Assembly (NCBI GenBank): GCA_027625915.1
Contig: JANTQA010000008.1
Span: forward strand, 7,371,501-7,435,500
Origin: Anaeramoeba flamelloides
Taxonomy: Eukaryota > Metamonada > Anaeramoebidae
Direction: 5' to 3'
DNA: 64,000 nucleotides
Shown here: piece after piece, positions 1 through 12,062 of the stretch
How the letters are laid out: every line of letters starts with the position of its first letter
How positions within the stretch are numbered: position 1 is the stretch's first letter
Made by a program: the position numbers and the translations under genes
The notes under the pieces: model-generated
What the model was told of the DNA's origin: nothing
The model's database searches: none
The model's input: only the letters and a program-made list of their open reading frames with translations

Positions 1-515
1 TTAACAGATAAAAATATAAATTATCGAGTAACCATTAACCATTCTAATTGGTATATTGTTTCAATATTCTAAACCTATCAATTTTAAATATCTTGGACAA
101 AATAGTTGAACAGTTTTATCTGATTCCAATTACATCAATTTTTTAACATTACCTATTGTCATTCATCAAATCTTACAAAGAAATTGTTACACTAACTGAA
201 ATTTTTTGAAATTCATCATCATTTTTAAAAATTTTCTCTTTTACAAATCCATAAAAAATCATTAATCGAATTTTTTTTCATTTGCTATTTCTTTTGTGAA
301 TCAACAACTTTTAAATTTCCAACTTCTTTGTATAAAACATTTTAATGGTATAAATATCATACTTGAATAATTAAATTAAGAAAAATAAATGAAAAACAAA
401 AAATTCATTTTTTCAATATTTTTGGTTTGTTGTGGCATATGTATAATTAAAAAAAAATTTTTTTTTTCTTAATGTTTATTAATTTCATAATAACAAAATC
501 AAAATATCTTTTTAG
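1..515 (+). other. Intron and upstream part of the CID-RRM gene
   Basis: This stretch is AT-rich and I see no exon in it. It ends in a good splice acceptor (pyrimidine-rich run then TAG at 513-515), and the next base opens a coding exon in phase 0. The missing start of the CID domain must therefore lie either in a small exon here that I could not recognise or left of the window. Confidence 0.5.
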
Positions 516-1059
516 CAAAAAATTGTAAAAGTTTTAACTATCTGGAAAAAAAAAAAAATCTTTAGTGATAATATAATTGATAAAATTTTATTAACCGCAA
601 TATCCAAAGGGGCACGTAAATATTTTAAAATTCTTGGGTTTAATGAAAAAACAATAAAAACAAAATATTCCATGCAAGATGTTAAAAAAGAGGTTAATTA
701 TAGAAAAAACAATGAAAAAGAAAATATTGATTCTGTTCTTAATGAAGAACACATTTCAACCAATCCAGAATTAATAAAAAACCCAAATCCAAATCAAAAT
801 AAAAACCATTTTAAATCTGATTCATTTTATTTTGATTATGGAGAAGATGATGATCAAAATGAAAATAATACAAAAAACCAATCATTATTTGAAACCAAAA
901 ATTCAAATATTTCTTCGATCAATAATTTTTCAAAAACATCATCATCCACTACAAATGATAGTCAAGGCGATATTCAAATTAACACAAGAAGTGAAATAAT
1001 AAGGAAGATATTAAATAAATCAAGCAACAACAACAACTACGACTACGACGACGACGACG

Positions 1060-1140
<81 letters not shown>

Positions 1141-4100
1141 CTGATAACAATAAAGTACATCAACAAAATAATATTAATACTGGTAATGATATAATAAACA
1201 AATACCATAAAAACAATAGTCAAAATCAAAATAGTTTAGAAGAAAAGTATAAATCAGAAGAGGATGTAATTCTTAGAATGATTGCGATTCAAAATAGATT
1301 TTCAGATCCAAATAAAAAAAAAATAAAAAAAAAAAAATATCATTCAAAAATTACCCACACACAAATTGGTTCTTTGCCATTAAATGCAAAATCCAAAGCA
1401 ATTCCTTTTTTCGAAAAAAAACAATCAATCCCTATTCCAACTCCTTTATCATCATCATCATCAACATCATCATCATCATCATACAATAATAATGATTTTA
1501 ATTCTTATTCAAATATAACTAAAACAAATAATTTAACTATTGAAACAAGTCAAAAAACTTTATATTTAGGAAATTTGGATCAACCGATTACACAAAATGA
1601 TATTTCTACAATTTTTGAACAATTTGGGAAAATTATTTCTTGTGGATATCTATCTCATAAAAATATTGGATTTGTAACTTTTGAAACACGTGCTCAGGCA
1701 GAGGATGCAATGAATTTCTTGCAATCTAGTCTCATAGGCACAAATCCAATAAAAATCGAAAGGGCTAAACCTCAAACATCCTATTTATCTAATTTACAAA
1801 ATTTCCAAAAATCACCAATAATTGATCAATCATATGCTTTTAAAATTCTTCAAAAAGATTCGAACAACAACAACAACAACAACAACAAAAATACTTTTAA
1901 CAATGATACAGAACAACAACAAAAAGGAGAAGAACAACAAGAAGACAAAGAAAAAGAGCAACTACAAGAGCAAATAAAAAGACAATTGCAACTTGAACTA
2001 CAAAACCAAAAAGAAATACTTCAAAAAAAGGAACAAATATTATACGATAAAAAAACAAATCCAATCCGAGAACAGAAAACAAATCAAGATAATCATTTAT
2101 CATCAAATACTGTTCAATATTCTAAAAAAAAAAATTCAATACATTCTAAATATACTGAAAAAAATGAATTTGATAAACCTTCAAAGCAATATCAAATGAC
2201 AAGGGATTATATTTTAAATAGCCAGAATAGTGTCGATGAACAATATTCAAAAAAAGATGATAATAATAATACTGATACATATTATATAAACAAAAACGAA
2301 ATTCGCAATTTTGATAATAATGTTTTATATGAAAAAGACATTTTAAGTAAAGATAAATTTTATAAAAAAGAACTCAATAACAGTAAAGATAATTATTATA
2401 AAAAGAATAGAAATAATGATGCTTATTATAAAAAAGAAATTACAAATCCAGATAATCATTATAAAAAAAATCTTGATAATGATCTTAAATATTCCAAAAT
2501 AGAGAATTACAAAAATGATGATCAATTATATAATAAATACAATGATATCAATCATATTATCAAAAATAAAGATCTTGGGAACGATCTCCTTAATAATGAT
2601 GATCCATATTTTAAAAAAAAAAATGAAATTCGAATTATCGATAATAATGATTTATATGAAAAAGAAATTTTAAGTAAAGATAAATTTTATAAAAAAGAAC
2701 TCAATAACAGTAAAGATAATTATTATAAAAAGGATAGAAATAATGATGCTTATTATAAAAAAGAAATTACAAATCCAGATAATCATTATAAAAAAAATCT
2801 TGATAATGATCGTAAATATTATAAAACAGAAAATTACGATAATGATGATCAATTTTATGACAAAATTAATCGTAATCATATGGATTATTTATATAAAAAA
2901 GAAATTTTAAGCAAAGATAAATTTTATAAAAAAGATATAAATAATGATGACTATTATGAAAAAGAAATTTTAAATAAAGATAAATATTCTGAAAAAGCAC
3001 ATTTTAATAAAAATGATCCAAAATTTTATAAAAAAGAAAATCTTGGCAATGATCGTTATTATAAAAAAGATATAAATAATGATGGCCATTATAACAAAAA
3101 AGGCACAAATAGTGATTATTATAATAAAAAAGACCCAAATGATTATTACAAAAAAGATGTTTTAAACGATAATTATTATAAAAAAGAAATACTAAGCAAA
3201 GATATCTATAATAAAAAAGATCTAATTGATGACTATGAGAAATCTTATCAAAAAAAATTTTTAAACTCAGATCGTTATTATAAAAAAGATTCAAATAATA
3301 ATGATAATTATTACGAAAAAGAAATATTAAATAAAGATAAATTTTATGAAAACGATCATTTTAAAAAAAATAATCTTAAATTTTATAAAAAAGAAAATTA
3401 TAATAATGATCGTTATTATAAAAAAGATTCAAATAATAATGATGATTATTATGAAAAAGAAGTTTTAAATAAAGATAATTATTATAAAAAAGATCATTTT
3501 AATAAAAATGATCCAAAATTTTATAAAAAAGAAAATTATAATAATGATCGTTATTATAAAAAAGATTCAAATAATAATGATGATTACTATAAAAAAGAAA
3601 TTTTAAATAAAGATAATTATTATAAAAAAGATCATTTTAATAAAAATGATCAGAAATATTATAAAAAGGGCAATTATCAAAATAATCAATATTATAAAAA
3701 AGATTCAAATAATAATGATGATTACTCTAAAAAAGAAATTTTAAATAAAGATGATTATTATAAAAAAGAAATGTTAAATAAAACAGAAAATTATGAAAAA
3801 AATTATCTTAAAAATTATTCTGATCAATCTATTAAAAAAAAAGATTTCAATAATGATTCTAAATATAATAAAATTGATAATAAGAATGGTAATTATTCTA
3901 AATTTGACCGTATTAAAGAACGTTATTCTGAAAAAAAAACAAAAATAATTACTGAACCATTATATAGTGCTAGTAGTAATAGTAATCATAGAAGCAACAA
4001 CAATAAAAATTATGGAAAAAATTATTATGGTAATAATGGATATAATACAAAACAAAATTTAGAAAAAAAATATACCAGATCCTCTTCCTCAGGCAATTCT

Positions 4101-4241
4101 TATCCGATAAATAATAATTATAATTCTTTGAGAAAGCGATCAAACGATAAACGAAAAAGTTATTCTAATTATAGTAATAAGGATAAGAATTATTATTTTC
4201 CTGAAAAAAGAAGAGCAAAAATCAATAGATTTAAAAATTGA
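516..4241 (+). CDS. CID-RRM RNA-binding protein, Nrd1/Seb1/SCAF8-like (5' partial)
   Basis: Likely a nuclear RNA-binding factor that contacts the RNA polymerase II C-terminal tail during 3'-end processing or termination. The exon opens at 516 right after an acceptor; TAG precedes it in frame, so it cannot extend further. The first ~30 residues (KIVKVLTIWKKKKIFSDNII) match the last helices of a CID domain, whose usual form is 'vl.iW..r.vFs...i'. An RRM follows at about 1555-1780, with RNP2 LYLGNL and RNP1 KNIGFVTF. A poly-Asn tract lies between them, and a long Tyr/Lys/Asp/Asn repeat array (about 2290-3780) and a basic Ser/Tyr/Arg tail follow. About 1,241 residues are visible, ending in TGA at 4239. 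The first ATG of the open frame is 672, but the coding sequence upstream of it makes that an internal Met. CID plus RRM is the Nrd1/Seb1/SCAF4/8 architecture. RRM is certain; CID is inferred from its C-terminal piece only. Confidence 0.82.
1060..1141 (+). repeat. (AAC)n microsatellite encoding a poly-Asn tract
   Basis: A near-pure AAC trinucleotide run follows a short GAC run and encodes Asp then about 27 consecutive Asn inside the CID-RRM protein. On the minus strand it gives a spurious poly-Val reading frame. Confidence 0.95.
2290..3780 (+). repeat. Degenerate coding tandem repeat, YYKK(D/E) units
   Basis: Units of roughly 9-16 residues with the core (Y/F)YKK(D/E), spaced by Asn/Asp-rich and Ile-Leu-Asn-Lys-Asp segments. 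Higher-order blocks are visible: the stretches at about 2337-2500 and 2670-2815 are nearly identical, and a block of about 40 residues recurs three or four times between 3280 and 3780. This points to recent internal duplication. Confidence 0.9.
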
Positions 4242-7080
4242 ATTTTGTTCTTCAGTAACAATAACTATAAAATCTGTACCCAACCCGGTAAATAAAATAA
4301 GATAAATAAAATGAAAAAATCTACATAAAAAATTGGAATATCAGGTTTTCTTCATTATTGTATATTCTTTTTTCGGTTTTTTATTTATTTATTTTTGGGA
4401 AAATTATTACTTTTCAAATTTGGTCAAATTTCAAAATTGGTCAAATCCTCATTTTTTTCAAAATAGTTAATTCTATTGAAATATATTGGCTGCTTGTATT
4501 TAAAACCCGTTCTTTTTGCGTAGGCTAAGGTGTGTTAGAGTAGTTGGAGTAGGTTTGGGTAGGTTTGGGTGGTTTCAATGGTTAGGATTTTGAAAAAAAA
4601 ATAATTAAGAGAGGAATCTCACTTATTTCGCTTGTTTTAAGGAGTAAAAATTTTCTTTGAGAGTTAAAATCGATTTTTGAACAAATTTTTAAAAATATTT
4701 AGTATTGATTGTTTCAACATTTTGGATTTTCTACAATTTAAGTAATAAAATACTACTTACCACGAAATAATCTTTTTTATTTTTCCTCCCACAGTTATAT
4801 AAAATCATTAAAAACTTTCAGACTATGAAAATTAAACAAGAAACTCTTCAAAAATATGAAAAAATTCAATTTGAACAATTTTGAAATTTGAAAAAAATTG
4901 AAATTTAATAATATATCCTTTATTTTTGTATTTTTTTTTGAATACTATTAATTATAAAATTTTGATTTTACTATATTTCAAAATTATTGAGAGCTATATA
5001 TTAATCTACCTGTTCATATTTATTGATTTATTTAATTAAAATATTGCATTGATATATAAACACCATTTCAAAAATCGTAAATCTCAAAAAATAATAAATT
5101 GAAAAAAAAAAATATAATTTAGTATTCAAGAATAACAAATAATTAAATCTTGTTAATAATTCACTTTTAAATCATTCTAAATATATAAACACCCGATAAT
5201 TTAAAAAAACAGAAAAAATAAAATCAAAAACTAAAAAAAATTTGTTTCAAAATTTTTGAAATGAGCATTATAGATTTTTTCATTACCGAACATTTACTGA
5301 AAAAAAGTTGAACAACACGATTTTTTACTAAAATTTAAATTCTTTTTAAAAGACATTATATCGTCGAAATTTTCATAGTGATTATTTGTCTTTTCGAAGA
5401 TCTTTTTTTTTCTACAGGATCTTTGGCAAAAAAAAAAAAAAAGAAAAGAAAAAAAAACTTTTCTATATATCTTTTCAGAAAAAAAAAAAAAAAAAAAGAA
5501 AAACAAAAGAAAAACAAAAATTTGAGGAAATTAGAAATTTGCAAAAATTAGAAAAAATGAATCTAATCAACAATTTGAAAATATTTTTTTGATAAGTATA
5601 CCGGGTAAAACGTTTAAAGCAACATCCATTAACATTATAAAGCGAGTCAAAATTTTTGAAATCTAGTTAAGTTAATGTATTGATAATTAATATATTTTAA
5701 GAATTTGGAAAATTTAAACTGAAATCTTTATTATTTTTTAAATTTCGATCAATTGTTTAGAATTTATTTATTTTTTTGTTTTAATTTTTAATCTTTATTA
5801 TTTATGGGATTTATTTGAGACATATACTTTCAAAAAAATAAGAAACAATAATCATAACTCTTTAATACAGTTTCTCATTGAGGCAAGTCGGTATTATTTT
5901 CATTTTTTTTTTGAAAATATTCATTGCTAAAACATTATAGACAAGGGATTTTTTAAGTGTCACTTGATCTGCTTTAGATGACTGGCATCAACCATCTCCT
6001 ATTTTAAACAATTTCTAAATAAAATTTTAGGAATTTGGGGAAATATGAGGAATCAACAACCACCCATTAAGGTTTATAACCACTTAAACTGGAAAGAAGA
6101 TTATCCTGTATTAGTCACAAGTCTGTATTAATTTGGTTCTTTGTTAATCTATATCTTCAACTTGGTTTGGATTTTTCGACTAGTTAAGGCAATTTTTTCA
6201 TTTAATTTTTTTTTTAAAAAATACAAATTTATGGGTGTAAGAATAATATATTGGAAGGGATTTAATATTTCCCCATGGCCCAAAAAAAAACACTAAAAAT
6301 GAGAAACTGTTCAAATACCTTCCATTAAAAAAATAAAAAAAACTAAATGAAAAAAATAAAATAAATAAAATTTCCATTTAACTTTTCCTTGAAAAAATTT
6401 TTTGCCAAAATGATTGAATTCAAACTTGAAATTATGTATTATTTTATTCATAATATCCTATTTTAAATCATTTACTAAAACAAATTCTAAATTATGGGAA
6501 TTTTTTTTTTTCACTAAAAGGGATTAATTTGGTCTTCAAATTTTATTTTATTTTCAAATGGAAAGATTAAAAAAAAAGTTATTTAAACAAGATAAACTCT
6601 CTGGAAAATCTTCTAATTTAATATACTAACTTATTCTTTGATTTCAAAATTTTCTCGGCCCCTATTTTTCAAAAAAAAATAAAAAAGTGCACAGTAATTT
6701 CAAAAAATATTTTCGATATTCAAAAGTTGAGATTGTTTTGATTCTAAAAAATTTTATCACAGTAGTTGATTGAATTTTGTTATAAAGTTAGATTTCGAAA
6801 AATATTAATCAGAAAAAAATAATATTTTTTATATAAAGGGCATACATTATTTTTTGATTTTTATGTTCGTCAACTGAAAGATTTAAATTCTTTTTACTCA
6901 ATTACCTAAAATATAAATTAATGATTTTAAAAGCTCCGAACACAATTAAACTCAAATAAAAATATTAATTATTAGCCCAAAAAATACAATTTATTATTAA
7001 ATACCTTCCATTCTATTATTTTTACACTTATAAATTCATCTTTTGAAAAAAAAAATGAATTGAAAAAATATTCTTATTTA

Positions 7081-7274
7081 CAGTCAGTTCCACTTTTAAG
7101 ACACAAACGTTTCACGAAATTTAAGGCATAAAAAATCTATAATTAAAGCACAACATGCAAATTCTAGTAAAATAATTTATAAAAAAATAAATTTCAAAAT
7201 TTTGTGCCTTAATTTGAGATTTTTTTTATGTCTTAATTTGGTATTTTTTTGTGTCTTAAATTTGAAACTGACTG
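7081..7274. mobile_element. MITE, Tc1/mariner-like, copy 1
   Basis: A 194-bp element that is nearly a full-length imperfect palindrome. Its ends are CAGTCAGTTCCACTTTT and the inverse, and it is flanked by TA on both sides (7079-7080 and 7275-7276). The TA duplication and the CAGT terminus are the Tc1/mariner signature. It has no coding capacity. Confidence 0.8.
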
Positions 7275-7849
7275 TAACTTTTATTAAAATCCACACCAAA
7301 ATGGAAATTTTTTAGCAAAAAACCAAAATAACATAGTCTTGTGACGAATACAAGATGATATTTTCACCCATTTCAGGTATTTCAAATCCTCAATAATATT
7401 GTTATTTTAAAAATAAAAGAGTAAAAATTTTATTCATTTTCAACACGAAAAAAAAAAAATAAATATTTGATAAAATTCTAATGATAACATTTGGGGTTAT
7501 ATATGTAGTGTTAAAATCAAAAAGGGGAATATTACAAGTATTTAACCTTTTTAGAATTTTAAAAAAAAAATAATTAATTTTCAAAAAATACTTAAAAATA
7601 ATAGTATCTTTTTGATAAGTAAGTTTAAAAAAAACATTTTTTCCTAGTTTCACTTTTGAAAAATCATAAATGATAACTATTTGGAAGTTTTCCCTAACTA
7701 AATCTCGTGGAAAATATGTTTAGTATCATTTCTATACCAAAACTAAATTGAAATAATAAAATTGAAAATTTCAGGTAAGATAAAACTATTCCCTTGAATT
7801 GCAATTTGATCTATGATAATCAAGTTTATTCACAATATAACCAACATTC

Positions 7850-7995
7850 CAATACTTTTAAACGAAGTATCTGTTTTATTTATTGTTTTTACTAGTACCA
7901 CCTTTTTTAAAAGTCTCTAATTGGGTAAAAAGGGTGTTTTTTTGTGTCAAAAAATTTTAAATGTATTTGGAATGTGAATTTTAGTTTAATATAAC
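7850..7995 (+). repeat. Diverged dispersed repeat, partner at 10390-10530
   Basis: The segment around 7890-7990 (ACCA-CC then TTTTTTAAAA, then AGGGTGTTTTT) recurs in the same orientation at about 10420-10525 with scattered changes. No protein is encoded and the ends are not sharply defined. Confidence 0.55.
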
Positions 7996-8092
7996 TCAAG
8001 AATATTTACATGGGTAAATGAGAAAATATAGTTTGAAAAATAATGCACTCATGTAATAAAACTAAAATTTAGATAAAATAATATTTTGAATA

Positions 8093-8288
8093 CAGTCATA
8101 TCCTCTTTTTAGACACAAAATTTGAACAAAATTTAAAACACGAAAAAAATCTCAAATTAAAGTATTTAAAAAATAAATCCTAGCACCATAATTTGTATAA
8201 AAAAATTGCAAAAATTGTCCCTTAATTTGAGATTTTTTTGTGACTTAAATTCCCTTGAAAGTTTGTGTCTTAAAAGAGAATATTACAG
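8093..8288. mobile_element. MITE, Tc1/mariner-like, copy 2 (diverged)
   Basis: Same family as the element at 7081, with the conserved inner segments 'aatctcaaattaa' and 'ttaatttgagattttttt'. TA flanks are present at 8091-8092 and 8289-8290. The terminal repeats carry more substitutions than copies 1 and 3, so it is probably older. Confidence 0.75.
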
Positions 8289-8548
8289 TATTAATATATC
8301 AAATAATTGTTATATTTGATCTAAAACCTAATAGAGACAAAAAAAGTTTTATCATAAGATTTATCCAAGATTAAATATATGAAAATTTATTTTGAAAAAA
8401 AGTCTGATTTTATAAAAAATCTAAAAAGGTGTAAGAAACTTATCACAATTATAAGTAATTATTTAATAATAATTCACAAATAAATAATTTGTAAATTAGA
8501 TTATATATTGTTTTAATAGTAAGTCAATTAACGCATTGTTTAGAAATT

Positions 8549-8743
8549 CAATCGGTTTCACTTTTAAGGCACAAACTTTCATGAAAATTTGAGGTGTGAT
8601 AAAAATCTCAAATTAAGGCATAAAATTCACATTCTAGTAAAATAAATAATAATAAAAAAATTGCAAATTTAGTGTATTAATTTGAGATTTTTTTGTGACT
8701 TAAATTTTGTTGGAAGTTTGTGCCTTAAAAGTGGAACTGACTG
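8549..8743. mobile_element. MITE, Tc1/mariner-like, copy 3
   Basis: Third member of the family. Its right end (AAGTGGAACTGACTG followed by TA) is well preserved; the left end has decayed. It lies only 260 bp from copy 2. Confidence 0.78.
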
Positions 8744-9479
8744 TATCTAACGATGGAATTAAAACTTGAAATTATTTTAATTCCTAGATTAATACATTTA
8801 TTGTTGAAATGTCTAAAATAAACCAAAACACGCCAGTTCTGAAATATAAAACAGAATTTAAATTTGAAAATTTTGTAATTTCATTTAATAAAAAGAAATT
8901 TAAATTAAAAAATAAATTAAAAATTTTATCTCTATTTTATCTGGATAAACTACTAAAAATTAATCAACAAATTAATAATCAAATTAATTAGGATCCAAAG
9001 AATTCAAAACTTCTTAAAAAGGGAATTTATAATTATAATTAGGATGAGTTATTGAATTCCAAGAGCTGGAAGGTCCAAGAATATTTCAAAATAATAAAAA
9101 AACAAAAAAAAATATCTATTAATCAAAAATATTTAAGTTATCCATCAAGCTGAACAATTCGAAAATTCAGAAATTTACGCACTGCTTAAATAGACACTAC
9201 TAAATAATAAATATAAACTCAAATAAATTTTGCCCTTTATGTTTAAAATATGTACATATACATATTATAAAAAAACATTGATCACTTTTTATGGATATAC
9301 CCTTTCCTATGAAAAAGATAGATTGATATTTTTAAAATAAATTAAAAGAATTAAATTTTATAAAATAATTTTAAAATATGACAGTTTGGAATTATTTTCA
9401 TTAATTAATAATTGTAAAATCGATGATTTTACAGTTAATTTCATGTTAGTGGATTTAGCAAAAGGACACTAAGTGTGTG

Positions 9480-9880
9480 ATTTATACTTATGCATTATAA
9501 AAAAAAAATAATAATATTAATCAATTAAATTTCAAGAAATTTCATAAATATTTAGAAATAGAATAAATGAACGATTTTTTTTGAATCTTTGAGGATTCAA
9601 TATTTGATTTATTTCTTGTATTTTTAAAATAAGATTAAACTTCAATGTTATTTATTCAAAAAAACCCAAAGAAATTAATAAAAATGAGATTACCCAAAAA
9701 TAAAACTGTATTGCAAATTTTTCTTTTTTGATCTAAAAATACAAACAAAATGATCCAAGATATTTTTATTAAAAATTAATTAGAAAAAGTGAATTCTTTT
9801 AAAAATGATAAACCTTTTGCCTAAAGTTCATAAAGGAACAGATTTATTGGGTTTAAGAGTTCCCTTCACTGCTACAGATA
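9480..9880 (+). repeat. Fragment of the 2.2-kb inverted-end element
   Basis: Parts resemble 37440-37560 and 38190-38330 of the 2.2-kb element and the matching parts of the copy at 52360-53690, for example the run ending 'tgtatttttaaaataa' and a segment containing 'gaattcttttaaaaat'. Both ends of the parent element are absent. Confidence 0.6.
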
Positions 9881-10509
9881 AATTCAAAAAAAAATGAATA
9901 AAATTTTTAGTTAAATTTACATATATCTAATCAATTAACTCAACAAATAAAACAACTCAAGAGAACAAATCTTTTGAAATTCAAACCAATTTCACAAAGT
10001 TTCTTCTCATTGAAATGTATAGAGTGCTTTAATCAAAGCTTGTGTAAAAAAATTTATAAAATAGATAATAAATTAAAATTTTTATGATATTTCTTAGAAT
10101 TTATCTGTATGAAAAAATAATATTGAAAAATTTTAGATATAACAAAACTGCTGGTTGTTGACTTTTAAAGGGGAAAAAATGTCCGCTTCCTTTTCCAAAT
10201 TTTGCATTACCAAATGGAGTTATCAAACAAGTATTTTTTTTTGTGTCTCTATTTGGAAAAGGAAATTGAAAAGGAAGTGAAAATTTTTCCGGTTTATAAT
10301 TCAAATAACATTAATACCTTCATAAGCATTTTGTAAGAGTAACAAGACTAATTGACAATATTAACAAAATTCTTGGACTTGAACTTCAAATTACTGAGGT
10401 CATTGTATTTCTTGTTATTACCAGGACCACTTTTTTAAAAAGTCTTTTGTCAAGAAAAAAAAGGTGTTTTTCCGGCAAAAGATTCTAAATAAACTTAAGG
10501 ATGAATTTT

Positions 10510-10815
10510 CGTTTAATTCAATTTCAGGAAGGCGTTTTTCTCAAAAGATAAGAACAGAAAGTTTTGAAAATGCTGTGTGTCGAACAAAAAAGAAATATGG
10601 AAAAAAATAACTGATTATAAATATTAAGGGTATAAAATTTTGCAGAATTCAAAAGAATAGAGTTAAACCCCACCAAATTTTGCTTTATTCTTTTAAATTT
10701 GTGGAAAACCTTCAAAAAGTTAAAAATGTTTTTTTTTACTTTTTGGAAATAAACCCAAATTATCTAAAATTTTCTGTTCATTTCCAAAATTAAACAAAAA
10801 CCTAACAGACAATCA
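10510..10815. repeat. Hairpin cluster 1
   Basis: Two adjacent imperfect hairpins. The first (about 10640-10700) pairs AATTCAAAAGAATAGAG with its near-inverse downstream; the second (about 10716-10815) pairs GGAAATAAACCCAAA with a downstream inverse and ends in AAAAACCTAACAG. Both types recur in four other clusters in this window. Confidence 0.6.
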
Positions 10816-12062
10816 AAATAACAATAATTTTTTCCAAGTTAAATCAATAAACAATTCTTTAATAGTCAAAATAATTGATTCACCATTTGAAAGATGCTCA
10901 TTAAATTTCCAATACTTGGAATACAACAAATTATGTCAAAACTAAATTATACTCAAATTTTTTGCTATTGAATTTGAAAATAATCATAATATTAATGAAA
11001 AATTGAATTTTTGAACTTAAATTGTAAAATATCTTGAAAAATAATTTATGATCCAAGATCTTTTGTTAACCAATAGTGTTTCTATTAATTGAAATTACTA
11101 TTTGTTGCAAAATAAATGGAACAAAATTTTCATTCAACTTTCCGAAAATAGAGATTGTTTGAAATCATATGAAACATTTCGAATTTTTAATAATCTGAAA
11201 ATCAGCTTAAATTATGAATTACTCTCTTTTAGAATTGAGTTGCTTTTTATTGTTTGATATTAATTCTTGAGAGATGTGTGTTTTTTTATCGGAAAATGGA
11301 ATGAAAATTTTGATCTTTTTATTTTGCAATTAAAGGTAACAAAAAGTTAAAATTAACAAATATTTAATTTTTTTTTCAAAAATTTTTTAAATGTTCGTGT
11401 TTTGGAAATAAGTACCTTATTACCTAAAGTAAAAAAAATAGGTAAGAGCTAGTAGTCACTTCAAATGAAACCAAACCATCAAATAAATGCTTTTTGAAAT
11501 TAAAAGGATCTAGAATCGGTTCCAAAATTATTAATGAAGTGGAAAAGATTCCTCCAAAAAATGAAAAAAAAATCGAAAAATGAAAAAACTCAAATCATTT
11601 TCCCAATTTTGCTTTAGAAAACTTTAAACAATTATTGTTTGATTGCTTTTGTTGCTCTAAAAATGTCCACTTCTGATAAATAGTTTTATTTTTTCACTTG
11701 AATAATAAAAAGCTGTACCAAGCAAGAGTGCTTATAAACAAAAGCAAGTGAATTTGGTCCCTCCAAAATCTTCTCAATACACATTAATTTTTAATTGTTA
11801 AAATGGAAATGTTGGGTAAATTAAACTTTTTTCAATTTCCAACAAAAACCATCTTGACACAAATTTTCAATCTAATCAATCAAACCTACAGAATACCAAA
11901 GAATTTAATTTTAAAGTCACCCAAACTAATCTTTGTTCAAACTTTGAAAAAAATCAAAGTATTTACCAATGTAAATATTTTTTCATTTGATAACCAAATG
12001 GAATGAAGAAATTATCATTTTTTGTAAATATAATTTTGCTCATAAAAAATCAATAACACTGC

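Larger units (their letters stand above)
4242..12062. other. Gene-free, repeat-rich intergenic region
   Basis: No coding exon could be supported here. It holds three copies of a small palindromic MITE (7081-8743), a diverged repeat pair (about 7850-7995 and 10390-10530), a fragment of the 2.2-kb element (about 9480-9880) and a hairpin cluster (about 10510-10815). A short GC-richer patch lies at about 4495-4575. Confidence 0.6.

Noticed and set aside
1020-1229. Minus-strand frame rich in Val
   Set aside because: It is the complement of the AAC repeat encoding poly-Asn in the CID-RRM gene.
11803-12006. 67-codon frame just before the tandem ubiquitin-like-domain gene
   Set aside because: No recognisable domain, and it ends in a stop 57 bp before the better start at 12063; probably leader or chance.
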